DNA of 64,000 bases. Source: an uncultured Collinsella sp. GTDB taxonomy: Bacteria > Actinomycetota > Coriobacteriia > Coriobacteriales > Coriobacteriaceae. Position numbers and translations under genes: made by a program. This document shows, one piece after another, positions 42,027 to 51,752 of the stretch. The DNA lies in the NCBI GenBank assembly GCA_900755685.1, contig CAAEHI010000044.1, positions 1 to 64,000 on the forward strand, read 5' to 3'. How positions within the stretch are numbered: the stretch's first letter is position 1; each line of letters opens with the position of its first letter. A model generated the notes under the pieces. The model did not search any database. It was not told the origin of the DNA and worked only from the letters and a program-made list of their open reading frames with translations.

Positions 42027-43070
42027 TTAAGCCCCCAGCGGATGAGGGGGCACCGATTCGCCGGCGGCAAGGGCAGCCTCGCAGGCCACCACATCGCGCT
42101 CGATCTCATCGACCAGCGCCATGAACTCCTCGTACGTGGAGCAGCGCACCACATGAGCACGCCAAGCGGCGGCATGGGGCATGCCTTTTAAGTACCAGCT
42201 TGCGTACGTACGGGCACGCGACATGAGCGGCAGGAGCTCATGCGTCAGCGTTAGGTGCTCACGCAGGGCGTCTAGGCGCTCAACGGAGCTGCGCGCCGGC
42301 ACCGGCATGCCATCGAGCGCAAGGGCGCGAGCATCACCGAACACCCACGGATTGCCGTAGATGCCGCGCGCGATAAACACCGCGCTGGCACCCGAGCCTT
42401 GCAGATGCTCCGCGGCATCCTCGGCCGAGAACACATCGCCCGAACCGATCACGGGAATCTCGACGGCATCTGCGACCTCATCGACGACCGACCAATCGGC
42501 CTGGCCGGTGTAGAGCTGCGTGGCACAACGACCGTGCACGGCAACTGCAGAGGCGCCCGCCCCTTCAAGCATCTGGGCAAACGTTGCGGCGTTGCGGTCC
42601 TCGGCATAAAAACCCTTGCGGATCTTCACGGTCACGGGAACATGCGCCGCGCCCACCGCTGCCTCGACAATCTTCTCGGCCAGGTCGGGCGTGCGCATAA
42701 GCGCCGAGCCTTCGCCCTTAGTAACGACCTTGCGAGCCGGACAGGCCATGTTGATATCAATCAATGACAGGCGATCGCCCACACGCTCCTCGACGGCGGC
42801 GACGGCACTCGCAAACTGCTCGGGCTTGGAGCCAAAGAGCTGCACGCAAATCTGCTGCTCCTCGTCGGCCGGTAGCACCAGGCGCCAGGTCTTGTTGCTG
42901 GCATAGGCAAGGCCCGCCACGCTCACCATCTCGCTATAGGCGAGATTGGCACCGCGGCGGCGGCACATGATGCGATAAGCGGGGTCAGTCACGCCCGCCA
43001 TGGGAGCCATAAGGAACGGCTGCTCGGCATAGGCGCCCAGCAGCCGCTTGCTGTATTCGGAAAGCGCCAT
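42027..43070 (-). CDS. dus: tRNA-dihydrouridine synthase
   Basis: The 347-residue flavoenzyme reduces uridines in tRNA D loops. MAPMAGVTDPAYRIMCRRRGANLAYSEMVS opens the TIM barrel, the catalytic cysteine is in NMACPARKVVTKGEGSALM, and VIGSGDVFSAEDA binds FMN phosphate. Its site specificity (DusB-like by context) is not certain. It lies 4 bases after lepA. Confidence 0.93.
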   Translation of the reverse strand: MALSEYSKRLLGAYAEQPFLMAPMAGVTDPAYRIMCRRRGANLAYSEMVSVAGLAYASNKTWRLVLPADEEQQICVQLFGSKPEQFASAVAAVEERVGDRLSLIDINMACPARKVVTKGEGSALMRTPDLAEKIVEAAVGAAHVPVTVKIRKGFYAEDRNAATFAQMLEGAGASAVAVHGRCATQLYTGQADWSVVDEVADAVEIPVIGSGDVFSAEDAAEHLQGSGASAVFIARGIYGNPWVFGDARALALDGMPVPARSSVERLDALREHLTLTHELLPLMSRARTYASWYLKGMPHAAAWRAHVVRCSTYEEFMALVDEIERDVVACEAALAAGESVPPHPLGA

Positions 43071-43074
43071 AGAC

Positions 43075-44886
43075 CTACTCGTCCACCTTGAGGATCGCCA
43101 TAAAGGCCTCCTGCGGGACCTCGACCGAGCCGATGGCCTTCATGCGCTTCTTGCCCTCTTTCTGCTTCTCGAGCAGCTTGCGCTTACGCGAGATATCGCC
43201 GCCGTAGCACTTAGCAAGAACGTCCTTGCGACGCGCTTTGACGGTAGAACGGGCGATGATTTTGTTGCCGATAGCACCCTGGATGGGAACCTCGAACAGC
43301 TGACGCGGGATGATCTCCTTAAGTTTGTCGCACAGACCACGGGCCAGGCCATAGGCCTTGTCCTTATGGACGATAAACGACAGCGCGTCCACCTCGTCGC
43401 CCGAAAGCAAGATATCGAGCTTCACGAGCTCGGAGGGACGGTACTCGTTGAACTCGTAGTCGAGCGAGGCATAGCCCTTGGTACGACTCTTGAGCTGGTC
43501 AAAGAAGTCCAAGATGAGCTCGGCGAGCGGCATATCGAAGCGCATCTCGACCGATTTGCTCGTGAGGTGAATCATGTCGGTCGTTACGCCGCGGTGCTCG
43601 ATGGCGAGCTGCATAACGGCACCCGTGTACTCAGGCGGGCAGATGATCTTTGCCTTGAGGTAGGGTTCCTCGATACGCTCAATGCGCGTGGCCTCGGGAA
43701 GGTCCTGCGGGCTGCGGACATCGATCATTTCGCCGTCGGTCTTGTAGACGTGATAGTCCACCGAGGGGCTCGTGGCAATGAGGTCCAAGTTGAACTCGCG
43801 CTCCAGGCGCTCCTTGACGACCTCCATATGCAGCAGGCCCAAGAAGCCCACGCGGAAGCCAAAGCCGAGCGCCACCGAGGTCTCGGGCTCCCACACCAAC
43901 GACGGGTCGTTGACATGCAGCTTATCGAGCGCGTCACGCAGGTTCTCGTAGTCCTTGTTATCGATCGGGAACAGACCCGTATAGACCATGGGTTTAGCCT
44001 CGCGGTAGCCGGGAAGCGGCTCGGGGCAGGGATTCGACGCCCACGTGAGGGTATCGCCCACGCGCACGGCCTCGGGGTCCTTCAGGCCCGTGACCACGTA
44101 GCCGACCTCGCCAACCGTCAGCGCGTCAACCGGGGTCTCGGCAGGACGCTTGACACCCACGCCATCGACCAAAAAGTCGCCCTTTGCCTGCATCATGCGC
44201 AAGGTATCGCCTTTTTTGATGGAGCCGTCAAAGACGCGCACCGTGGCGACGACGCCACGATACTCGTCGAAGTACGAATCCAGAATGAGTGCCTTGAGCG
44301 GCGCGTTCGCATCGCCCTTGGGCGGAGAGATCAAAAAGACAATGGACTCCAGCAGATCGTGGATGCCCTCGCCGGTCTTGCCCGAGACACACACGGCATC
44401 ATCGGCAGGGATCGCCAGGTCATCCTCGATCTCGGTCTTAACCTCGTCGGGGTGTGCCGAGGGCAGGTCGATCTTGTTGATGGCCGGCACAATGTCCAGA
44501 TTGGCGTTCATGGCAAGCGTCGCGTTGGAGACGGTCTGTGCCTCGACGCCCTGTGTGGCGTCGACAACGAGCACCGCGCCCTCACAGGCTGCCAGCGAGC
44601 GCGAGACCTCATAGGTAAAGTCCACGTGGCCCGGCGTATCGATCAGATTGAACTGATACGTCTCGCCATCGTCGGCGTCATAGGACACGCGAACGGCATT
44701 GGACTTGATCGTGATGCCGCGCTCGCGCTCGATATCCATGGTGTCGAGCAGCTGCGACTCCATGTCGCGCTCGTCGACGGTATGGGTGAGCTCGAGAATG
44801 CGGTCACTGATCGTGGACTTGCCATGGTCGATGTGCGCAACAATCGAGAAGTTGCGGATGTGGGAAATGTCAATTGAAGTATTCAT
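43075..44886 (-). CDS. lepA: elongation factor 4
   Basis: The 603-residue GTPase binds ribosomes and is linked to back-translocation and 30S assembly. G1 AHIDHGKSTISDRIL, G3 DTPGHVDFTYEV and G4 NKIDLPSA are intact, and the LepA-specific C-terminal domain ends with KEGKKRMKAIGSVEVPQEAFMAILK. ATG 44886 starts at the family N terminus, though the upstream ribosome site is weak. Confidence 0.97.
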   Translation of the reverse strand: MNTSIDISHIRNFSIVAHIDHGKSTISDRILELTHTVDERDMESQLLDTMDIERERGITIKSNAVRVSYDADDGETYQFNLIDTPGHVDFTYEVSRSLAACEGAVLVVDATQGVEAQTVSNATLAMNANLDIVPAINKIDLPSAHPDEVKTEIEDDLAIPADDAVCVSGKTGEGIHDLLESIVFLISPPKGDANAPLKALILDSYFDEYRGVVATVRVFDGSIKKGDTLRMMQAKGDFLVDGVGVKRPAETPVDALTVGEVGYVVTGLKDPEAVRVGDTLTWASNPCPEPLPGYREAKPMVYTGLFPIDNKDYENLRDALDKLHVNDPSLVWEPETSVALGFGFRVGFLGLLHMEVVKERLEREFNLDLIATSPSVDYHVYKTDGEMIDVRSPQDLPEATRIERIEEPYLKAKIICPPEYTGAVMQLAIEHRGVTTDMIHLTSKSVEMRFDMPLAELILDFFDQLKSRTKGYASLDYEFNEYRPSELVKLDILLSGDEVDALSFIVHKDKAYGLARGLCDKLKEIIPRQLFEVPIQGAIGNKIIARSTVKARRKDVLAKCYGGDISRKRKLLEKQKEGKKRMKAIGSVEVPQEAFMAILKVDE

Positions 44887-44914
44887 GCGGACTATCTTAC
44901 CCGAGCGGTACAAA

Positions 44915-44948
44915 AAATGGAGCCTGTTCCATAAAACAGGCTCCATTT
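44915..44948 (-). terminator. rpsT terminator
   Basis: Perfect 14-base arms (44915-44928, 44935-44948) with a 6-base loop and a T-run on the minus strand, 34 bases after the rpsT stop. Confidence 0.9.
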
Positions 44949-44982
44949 ATGCGCGTAATCTGTGTGGTGTGAAATTTACAAC

Positions 44983-45249
44983 TTAAGCGTTGATGCTGTT
45001 CACGAGCTTGGCAAGACCGGACTTGCGGTTGGAAGCCTGGTTCTTGTGGATAACATGCTTGGCGGCAGCCATGTCGAGACGCTTGGTGACGGTCTTGAGG
45101 GCAGCCTGGGCCTTCTCGGCGTCGCCCTCGGCGACGGCGGACTGGACGTGCTTGGTCAGCGTCTTGAGCTCGGACTTGACAGCCTTGTTACGCATGCGAG
45201 CTGCCTCATTGGTGCGGATACGCTTCTTCTGAGACTTGATGTTTGCCAC
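44983..45249 (-). CDS. rpsT: ribosomal protein S20
   Basis: The 88-residue, Lys/Ala-rich helical protein is S20 of the small subunit (ANIKSQKKRIRTNEAARMRNKAVKSELKT...KHVIHKNQASNRKSGLAKLV). A GTG at 45249 starts the conserved sequence; GGAACT upstream serves as ribosome site. Its promoter is at 45325-45334. Confidence 0.97.
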   Translation of the reverse strand: MANIKSQKKRIRTNEAARMRNKAVKSELKTLTKHVQSAVAEGDAEKAQAALKTVTKRLDMAAAKHVIHKNQASNRKSGLAKLVNSINA

Positions 45250-45324
45250 TTCTGGAGTTCCTTTCGAGTTCCTTGCAAAAAATGTATGACACCTCTGAGA
45301 CACGGTGAGGTCATGCAAGCGCCT

Positions 45325-45334
45325 ACTATAGCAC
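45325..45334 (-). promoter_or_regulatory. rpsT extended -10 promoter element
   Basis: The minus strand reads GTGCTATAGT about 75 bases before the rpsT start. The same ten bases occur at 58011-58020 upstream of rpmB, suggesting a shared strong extended -10 form with no good -35. Confidence 0.55.
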
Positions 45335-45382
45335 GCTCCCCCTCAAAGGGATAGAACGAATTTGTCAAATAGGCAGGTATCA

Positions 45383-46345
45383 TCACGATTTTCTCAAGAT
45401 GTTCGTAATCCAGAGCAAAAGCGCGGTCTGAGAATCGGCCGAACCCTTGAGCGCGAGCTCCACATCAACGGCACCCTCGAGCGCTGCGACGAGCTCTGCC
45501 ATCGAAAAGCGACGTGCCCAGGTCAGGTGATTCTTGACCTGCCAGGACTGGAGTTTGAGCGTTGCGGCCAGCTCACGACCCTGTCCGCGCGCATCGAGCG
45601 CCTTGGCAACGATAAGCTCGCGAATGCGGCCGCACAGCAATGTGTACGTCCACACGTAGCTCTTGGCGGGCAGCAGCCCAAAGAGCTCGAGCGACCGGCG
45701 CATATCGCGGGCCGAGACCGCGTTGAGGAAGTCCCAGGGCTGAACTTCGGCCGTGCGCACGATCCAGCGCTCCACATCGGCAAGCTCAATTTGCGGTGCC
45801 TCGACCATCTGGGCAAGCTTAGCCAAGTCGTTATCGAGCATGCGGGTGTTCTCACCCGAACGCGAGACGAGCTCCTCGGCGGCCGCCGTCGAGATCGACT
45901 TGCCGTGCTGCGTCGCCATCTGCTGCACGCGGCGCGGTAGCTCCCAGCGCTTGGTGCCGGAGCAATCGATCACAGCCTTCTTGTCGATCTTGGCGATCGC
46001 CTTATACAGGCGCGTGTTCTTGGCAAGCGAGTCGGCGATGATGAGGCAGACCGTTGTGGGGCTGGGACTCGCCAGATACTCGACGAGCGGCTCCGAGACC
46101 GCCTTGGCGAGCTTTGAGCAGCCGTCAAGGATTACCAGGCGAAACTCGCTGCCCATCGGAAAGGTGTTAAGCGATCCGATAATGGACTCGATATCGGGGT
46201 CTTTGGTCATGTCGCGCTCGTCGAGGTTGAACTCAACCATACCCGACTTTTCCAGACGCGCTTTCATACGCGAGACGGCGTGATCGCGCTTGACTCCGTC
46301 GGTACCGACAATCAGATATGCCGGCAGCAGACCGGTTTCGGACAT
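45383..46345 (-). CDS. holA: DNA polymerase III delta subunit
   Basis: The 320-residue clamp-loader subunit opens the sliding clamp. LPAYLIVGTDGVKRDHAVSRMKARL and the FPMGSEFRLVILDGCSKL segment fit the N-terminal domain, and helical domains fill the rest. GGGAGGGG precedes ATG 46345. It follows comEC by 78 bases and precedes rpsT, a widely conserved order. Confidence 0.92.
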   Translation of the reverse strand: MSETGLLPAYLIVGTDGVKRDHAVSRMKARLEKSGMVEFNLDERDMTKDPDIESIIGSLNTFPMGSEFRLVILDGCSKLAKAVSEPLVEYLASPSPTTVCLIIADSLAKNTRLYKAIAKIDKKAVIDCSGTKRWELPRRVQQMATQHGKSISTAAAEELVSRSGENTRMLDNDLAKLAQMVEAPQIELADVERWIVRTAEVQPWDFLNAVSARDMRRSLELFGLLPAKSYVWTYTLLCGRIRELIVAKALDARGQGRELAATLKLQSWQVKNHLTWARRFSMAELVAALEGAVDVELALKGSADSQTALLLWITNILRKS

Positions 46346-46423
46346 TGCGCTCCCCTCCCGCAGGCCTTCGTATTCGTTCCGTGCCATTCTAGCCCAGGGG
46401 CCCACCACACGCCAACGACGTCG

Positions 46424-48727
46424 TCACGGTCGCTGGCATCGCATCGCAAAGCCATTCGCAGTCGGCGTGATGGTGATATCGCCGTGTTCGATGGTGCACG
46501 CGAACACGCCGCCCGCTTCCTTAACGGCATCGATGCAGGCATCGGACGGATGGCCGTATCGATTCCCCTCGCCCGCGCTCGCGAGGGAAAGCTCGGGCTT
46601 CAGGACGTCCAGCAACTCACCATCAACTGAAACCTTAGAGCCGTGATGCCCAAGTTTAAGGACATCGATATCCCCCACCTCCTGCACGAATTCCCGTTCT
46701 TGGTCAAGCTCGGCATCACCGGTGAGGAGTATGCGCAGGCCCTTGCCTTCCTGAACATAAGAGAGCAACAGGACAAGCGAGTCCTCATTTCCCTCGCCAT
46801 CCACGGACTCGAATGGCCACACCACGCGGGCGCAAAAAGAGCCGATGTCGACCGTATCCCCACGGCACACCTGCCGATACTCCACGCCAGGTCGGTTCAA
46901 TACCTCGGCAGGAGCATCCTCCAGCGCATCCGCCGCCACGGCAATCGTTCCGACCGAAAACTGTTCGAGCACGGCAGGCAGACCACCCCAGTGGTCCTCA
47001 TCCCAATGCGTCACAAAGACGGCATCGATATGGTGCACGTTATTGCGAACCAACGCCGCCACCACGCGCTCGTCGAGCCCGCAGTCGACGAGCGCCACTG
47101 CGCCGCCCTGGCGAATAAGAATCGCATCGGCCTGGCCCACATCGAGCACCGTCACCGAAGGCGGAGCGAATCGATCCCAGTAGGCGTACGGAATCGCAGC
47201 CAAGAGCACCAGGCATGCAAGCCCCACCGCCATAGGACGTGCACGGGGACGCGGCCACCGGACAAGCAGAACCGCCAGCAAACACGGCACTAGGTAAATC
47301 CACTTGCTATCGGGCGGCACACTCACGGATGCACCCGGCACGGCGGCAAACAGCTGCTCGAAAAACAGCGCGCAACGGGCGGCAATCATGGGCACAACGA
47401 GCGCCCAAGTCCGCAACGGTCCCACGAGCGAAAAGGGAACCAGCACGATGGACACGACGAGCAGTACGCTCACCACCGGACCGAGGACCGCATTTGCCAG
47501 CGGAGCAATGAGCGAGAACGTACCAAAGGCAGGAATGGTAATGGGAAGTGTCGCCAGTTGCGAGCACAGCGTGACGGAAAGCATGCCGGCAACGCCCGAC
47601 GGAACACTAAGCTCACCCAAAGCGTAGGTCGCATAGGGGCAAAAGCACAGAATGGCTAAGACGCTGGCACATGAAAGCTGAAATCCCATCTCGAACAGAA
47701 CCGTCGGCCGCAGCAGCACAAAGATGGACATGGTTACGAAGAGTGCCGAAATTCCGTGCCGGCGACGCCCCGCGCCGTTTACGACAAGCGTCGCGAACAC
47801 CATGCAGCACGCGCGCACGGCCGAGGGAGACGCGCCCGTAAAGGCAACGTAGCCCACAAGCGTTATCGCCAATATCGCCCGCTGAAGACCACGTGAGCAC
47901 CGAGTCTTTTGCAATACACCCTCGATTACAAACCCCACGATAGCCAAATGGCTGCCCGAGACGGCGATAAGATGCGCCGTTCCCGTCACCGAAAACCAGT
48001 CGCCCGCCGGCTGGGCGCGCAGCTCGGCCGAACGACCGCAGGCGACACCGGCTATGAGTGCACGCGCCGGGTCGGTCGCAGGCGCGATGGACGCAAGCAG
48101 CCCATTTCGCATCCGAAGAAGCGGCCCCGGAGAGTCCTCATCGACCGACAAAATCCGAACGACTTTAACCTTGCGCACCTCACCTCGGAGCACGCGCGAT
48201 CGTCCATACGCATCGTTCTCAAAACGTGAAACGCGACCGATAACACGCACGTGCGCCCCGACCTTGAGCTCGAGGTCGCACGATAGGCGAACCATTGCCA
48301 AGTTCTTACCGTCCGCGCGTGCCTCGCAGGTATAGGAAAACACGTCGTCGTTTATGGATGGATCACCCTGCACGACAAACTCGAGGCTGCTTGCCGCTCG
48401 AGCGTCGAGCGCCTTCGAGGCGCTTAGCGCGCCCACAGCCCACCACGCCGAGACGACCGCTCCCGCCACGAGACCGACGGACGCGGCATACAGCCACCGC
48501 TTCCAAGGGGCAAGCCGCGCACAAGATTGAGCCAGCACAACGAATACCGCCGCCGCGACGGGAATGGCCCATAGCGGCCCGACCGCCGGCGCCTGCTCCC
48601 TCAGCAGCGCATCAGCGGTCACGTTGAGCACCAAGGCGCAGCTCATGCACATGCCGGCACACAGGGCCATCGTCCACGGCATCAGGGGCCGCGGAGGCAT
48701 CACATGCTCGCGCTCGGTCGCACTCAT
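46424..48727 (-). CDS. comEC: DNA uptake channel ComEC
   Basis: The 767-residue protein carries transforming DNA across the membrane. It has an N-terminal extracellular OB-like DUF4131 region, the Competence membrane core with many helices (about 215-490, TAHLIAVSGSHLAIVGFVIEGVL) and a C-terminal metallo-beta-lactamase domain (HWDEDHWGGLP). Its ATG overlaps the comEA stop (ATGA), so the two are coupled. All parts appear intact, so DNA uptake is plausible if type IV pilus genes exist elsewhere. Confidence 0.94.
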   Translation of the reverse strand: MSATEREHVMPPRPLMPWTMALCAGMCMSCALVLNVTADALLREQAPAVGPLWAIPVAAAVFVVLAQSCARLAPWKRWLYAASVGLVAGAVVSAWWAVGALSASKALDARAASSLEFVVQGDPSINDDVFSYTCEARADGKNLAMVRLSCDLELKVGAHVRVIGRVSRFENDAYGRSRVLRGEVRKVKVVRILSVDEDSPGPLLRMRNGLLASIAPATDPARALIAGVACGRSAELRAQPAGDWFSVTGTAHLIAVSGSHLAIVGFVIEGVLQKTRCSRGLQRAILAITLVGYVAFTGASPSAVRACCMVFATLVVNGAGRRRHGISALFVTMSIFVLLRPTVLFEMGFQLSCASVLAILCFCPYATYALGELSVPSGVAGMLSVTLCSQLATLPITIPAFGTFSLIAPLANAVLGPVVSVLLVVSIVLVPFSLVGPLRTWALVVPMIAARCALFFEQLFAAVPGASVSVPPDSKWIYLVPCLLAVLLVRWPRPRARPMAVGLACLVLLAAIPYAYWDRFAPPSVTVLDVGQADAILIRQGGAVALVDCGLDERVVAALVRNNVHHIDAVFVTHWDEDHWGGLPAVLEQFSVGTIAVAADALEDAPAEVLNRPGVEYRQVCRGDTVDIGSFCARVVWPFESVDGEGNEDSLVLLLSYVQEGKGLRILLTGDAELDQEREFVQEVGDIDVLKLGHHGSKVSVDGELLDVLKPELSLASAGEGNRYGHPSDACIDAVKEAGGVFACTIEHGDITITPTANGFAMRCQRP

Positions 48728-49437
48728 ACGCAGATGCAATCTTTGATTTTGGCAAGCTTCTTCTCGCCAATTCCCGACACACGCATCAGATCGTCAACCG
48801 AGGCAAAAGCACCGTTCTTTGTCCGCTCATCGATAATCGACTGGGCCATGGAGGGGCCAATGCCCGAAAGCGTCTGTAGCTCTGTCGCGCTTGCTGTATT
48901 GATGTTTACTAGGCCTGTTGCGCCACTCACGCCCGATGATGCGAAAGCCCCGCCATCAACACCGGCTTCCGCAATGGACGTCTGCTGCTCCCCTACCGCT
49001 GGAACGTGAATCTTCTGTCCATCGACGACCTTGGATGCCCGATTGAGCCCCGTAACGTCTGCCTCGGGCGCCAGCCCGCCGGCGGCATCAATCGCCTGAG
49101 CCACCCGCGCGCCGTCCTTGAGACGATATACACCGGGCGACACAACGGCGCCATCGACATCGACATAGACCTCTGCCGCGGCAGAAGCCTTAGTCGAAGA
49201 ACCTTCGGATGTCTTTCCGCTCGAGGCATCACCGGATCCCGGCTCCACCAACGAGCCCGAACCGTCAGTGCGCTCAAACGACACGGCGCCGGCACCGCCG
49301 CCAAGGTTCGCCATCGCCAAGCCGCTCGACATCGCAATGACGACCAGTATCGCCATCACCACTGCCTTATGACCGAGCAGCTTGTCCGCCAAGCGGTCCA
49401 TCCGTTTGACCCGTTCGTGTTGTTCGCGCTGCGCCAT
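48724..49437 (-). CDS. comEA: DNA receptor ComEA
   Basis: The 237-residue protein has a basic cytoplasmic start, one membrane helix (VVMAILVVIAMSSGLAMANLG, about 27-47), a Ser/Gly-rich linker, an SLBB domain (VYVDVDGAVVSPGVYRLKDGARVAQAIDAAGGL) and a tandem helix-hairpin-helix domain (VNINTASATELQTLSGIGPSMAQSIIDERTKNGAFASVDDLMRVSGIG) that binds double-stranded DNA. GGGAGG precedes ATG 49437; a longer frame to 49515 lacks homology. Its upstream region has the phased ACCAAA repeat also seen at recA. Confidence 0.94.
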   Translation of the reverse strand: MAQREQHERVKRMDRLADKLLGHKAVVMAILVVIAMSSGLAMANLGGGAGAVSFERTDGSGSLVEPGSGDASSGKTSEGSSTKASAAAEVYVDVDGAVVSPGVYRLKDGARVAQAIDAAGGLAPEADVTGLNRASKVVDGQKIHVPAVGEQQTSIAEAGVDGGAFASSGVSGATGLVNINTASATELQTLSGIGPSMAQSIIDERTKNGAFASVDDLMRVSGIGEKKLAKIKDCICV

Positions 49438-49514
49438 AGCAAAACCTCCCAACACCATCGTGTCAGGAAAGGAGCCCTGTAACAGCCACGCCCCAAAACC
49501 GGTTTTAGCGGTCA

Positions 49515-49544
49515 AACCAAAAGCCGACCAAAACCTTGCACAAA
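49515..49544 (-). promoter_or_regulatory. phased ACCAAA repeat upstream of comEA
   Basis: ACCAAA occurs at 49516 and 49527, 11 bases apart, with a degenerate third copy one turn further (near 49538). AACCAAAAGCCGACCAAA (49515-49532) matches 17 of 18 bases at 20725-20742 upstream of recA. Both genes are on the minus strand and the repeats lie 78 and 101 bases before the start codons. Confidence 0.6.
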
Positions 49545-49610
49545 TCCGTCCATTTATTCAGGCACACGTCAGCAAATGAACACTTAGCCACAAAATGCCC
49601 AGATAGCAAA

Positions 49611-49640
49611 AGACCGACGATGCAGACGCATCGTCGGTCT
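49611..49640 (-). terminator. thiI terminator
   Basis: Twelve-base perfect arms with a 6-base loop, 11 bases after the thiI stop, ending the mihF-gmk-rpoZ-thiI transcript. Confidence 0.85.
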
Positions 49641-49650
49641 ATGCACAAAT

Positions 49651-50895
49651 TTACTCGTGATCTTGGTAAATCTCACGCGGAGCAAGCTCCGAATGTTTGC
49701 GTTTTAAGGTCTTAGGGGCCTTATACGTGTTGCTCTCAAAGTCGATGTACTCGGTCTGCTTGAGCAGGCGCTCGATCATCTCCTCGTGATCGAACAACTC
49801 CCAGGCCTCATGCACGGCATCGAGTTTGGCGTGCGTCTCGGGACGGCGCGGCATAAACAGCGTGCAGCAGTCGGGAGCGGCCTCAGTCGAGATATCGAAC
49901 GTACCGATCTCCTCGGCACGCGCGATGATCTCCTGCTTGTCCGAACCGATGAGAGGACGGAACACGGGGATCTTCACGGCCTCGTTGACGGCCATGATGT
50001 TCTCAAGCGTTTGGGAGGCAACCTGCCCAAGCGATTCGCCCGTCACGATGGCCTTGGCGCCCTCGATGTGCGCAATGCGCTCGGCAACCGAATACATAAT
50101 ACGGCGATACATGATCACGCGCAGGTTGCTGGGACAGGTGACCGAAATCTCACGCTGGCAGTCACCAAACGGCACCACGTACAGGCGGCCGATCTGGACA
50201 CCCGGCTCAAGCGCACGGATGATGTCCTGCACCAAATACTCGCTCGTATCGGGCGTCTGCGGACGACCGGAGAAATGTACCGGCACGCACACCGCGCCGC
50301 GACGCGCGAGCATCCAGGTCGCCACCGGAGAATCGATACCCGACGACAGCAGCGTCACGACCTTGCCGGCAGAACCCACCGGCAGACCGCCCACACCGCG
50401 CTCGGAGCGCGCATACACGTAGACGCTACCCTGGACCACCAGTACGTGCACCATAGCGTCAGGATCGTGCATCTGAACCTTTTTATCAGGAAACGCCTCG
50501 CACAACACCTCGCCCACCTGACGATTGATGTCAATCGAGGTGAGCTCATAGTCAGTATTGGAGCGCTTGGCGTGCACCTTAAACGAATCGAAGGAACCAA
50601 ACTCGTGCAGCGCCTTCACGGCGGCGGCGCAGTACTCCTGCGGGTCGCGGTTGGTGTGATACGCCAAAGACACACGAGCAACGCCGGGAACGGTGCGAAT
50701 GACACGCGCCGCCTCGTCGGCCTGATGCTCGTTAAAGGTCACGAGGATATAACCGGAAATTCGAGACACGGCATTCACGGAAAAGGCGGCCAAGGCCGCC
50801 TTGATGTTATCCATGAGGATATGCTCAAAATGTGCGCGGTTCTTACCCTTCAGTCCAACCTCGTGATAGTGGACCAGGCAGACGCGAGCCGCCAT
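49651..50895 (-). CDS. thiI: tRNA 4-thiouridine synthase ThiI
   Basis: The 414-residue enzyme thiolates U8 of tRNA and may take part in thiamine thiazole synthesis. The N-terminal ferredoxin-like/THUMP region (about 1-165) precedes the PP-loop TLLSSGIDSPVATWML. There is no rhodanese domain, as in Bacillus ThiI, so a cysteine desulfurase must supply sulfur directly; none is adjacent. It begins right after the rpoZ stop. Confidence 0.95.
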   Translation of the reverse strand: MAARVCLVHYHEVGLKGKNRAHFEHILMDNIKAALAAFSVNAVSRISGYILVTFNEHQADEAARVIRTVPGVARVSLAYHTNRDPQEYCAAAVKALHEFGSFDSFKVHAKRSNTDYELTSIDINRQVGEVLCEAFPDKKVQMHDPDAMVHVLVVQGSVYVYARSERGVGGLPVGSAGKVVTLLSSGIDSPVATWMLARRGAVCVPVHFSGRPQTPDTSEYLVQDIIRALEPGVQIGRLYVVPFGDCQREISVTCPSNLRVIMYRRIMYSVAERIAHIEGAKAIVTGESLGQVASQTLENIMAVNEAVKIPVFRPLIGSDKQEIIARAEEIGTFDISTEAAPDCCTLFMPRRPETHAKLDAVHEAWELFDHEEMIERLLKQTEYIDFESNTYKAPKTLKRKHSELAPREIYQDHE

Positions 50896-51177
50896 TTAGG
50901 CTTCAGCAACCTTGTGGCCGAGCGCCTTCTCGTAACGGGCCTCGTCGTAAGAGATGTCGCCGTCGACAATCTCGTCCATAGCCATCGAGATGGTATCGGC
51001 ACCGGAAAGCCCGATGGTGATGTCATCGACATCCTGGACGGCAAGCACGCGGTTGTGCTGGCCACGCAGCATGCTATTGATGTCGCAGGCGCGCTTGGAG
51101 GCAAGCGAAGCGAGCAGGAAGCGGTTGTGATCGGTCTTCTCCAGAAGATCGTCAATGCAAGGCTTTACAACGGACAC
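50896..51177 (-). CDS. rpoZ: RNA polymerase omega subunit
   Basis: The 93-residue product is the omega subunit, which stabilises beta' in RNA polymerase. CIDDLLEKTDHNRFLLASLASKRACDINSM matches the conserved core. It starts at GTG 51177, 6 bases after gmk, with AAGGATCTGAGG upstream. The gmk-rpoZ order is common. Confidence 0.9.
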   Translation of the reverse strand: MSVVKPCIDDLLEKTDHNRFLLASLASKRACDINSMLRGQHNRVLAVQDVDDITIGLSGADTISMAMDEIVDGDISYDEARYEKALGHKVAEA

Positions 51178-51182
51178 GGACC

Positions 51183-51752
51183 TCAGATCCTTTCATGCAT
51201 ATCGAGAACGCGAACGAGCTCATCGGTCGCGCGGTCGAGATCGTCATTCACCACGACGTCGTCGTAGCGGTCGGCAAGGGCAAGCTCATCGGCGGCGTTT
51301 GCCATACGCAGCTCAATCGTCTCGGGCGTCTCGGTACCGCGACCGACTAGACGCTCGCGGAGTACCTCAAGCGAAGGCGGCTTGATAAAGATCAGCACGG
51401 CCTCGGGGAAACGCTCCTTCACCTGCAGGGCACCCTGGACATCGATCTCCAAGATGAGAGACGAACCAGAGGCGAGCTTGGATGTGACCTCGCTCACCAA
51501 CGTGCCGTAGCAGTTACCGTGGACCTCGGCCCACTCAACAAACTCACCGTTTGCCACGCGGCGGTCGAACTCCTCACGCGTCAGGAAAAAGTAATTGACG
51601 CCATCGACCTCGCCTTTGCGTGGGGCTCGCGTGGTAGCCGAAACCGTCAGGCCCAGGTTAGAGCGACGCTCGCGAACACGAGTGACGAGCGTACCCTTGC
51701 CTGCGCCTGACGGTCCAGAAATCACAAAGAGCTTGGAATCCTGAGCGCTCAC
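51183..51752 (-). CDS. gmk: guanylate kinase
   Basis: The 189-residue enzyme phosphorylates GMP to GDP. P-loop ISGPSGAGKGTLV, SATTRAPRKGEVDGVNYFFLTREEF and the lid segment RLVGRGTE are present. It starts at GTG 51752 directly after the mihF stop TAA, a near-universal actinobacterial pair. Confidence 0.97.
   Translation of the reverse strand: MSAQDSKLFVISGPSGAGKGTLVTRVRERRSNLGLTVSATTRAPRKGEVDGVNYFFLTREEFDRRVANGEFVEWAEVHGNCYGTLVSEVTSKLASGSSLILEIDVQGALQVKERFPEAVLIFIKPPSLEVLRERLVGRGTETPETIELRMANAADELALADRYDDVVVNDDLDRATDELVRVLDMHERI

Noticed and set aside
49515..49544. LexA box at comEA
   Set aside because: No GAAC-N4-GTTC palindrome is present; only the ACCAAA repeats are shared with recA.
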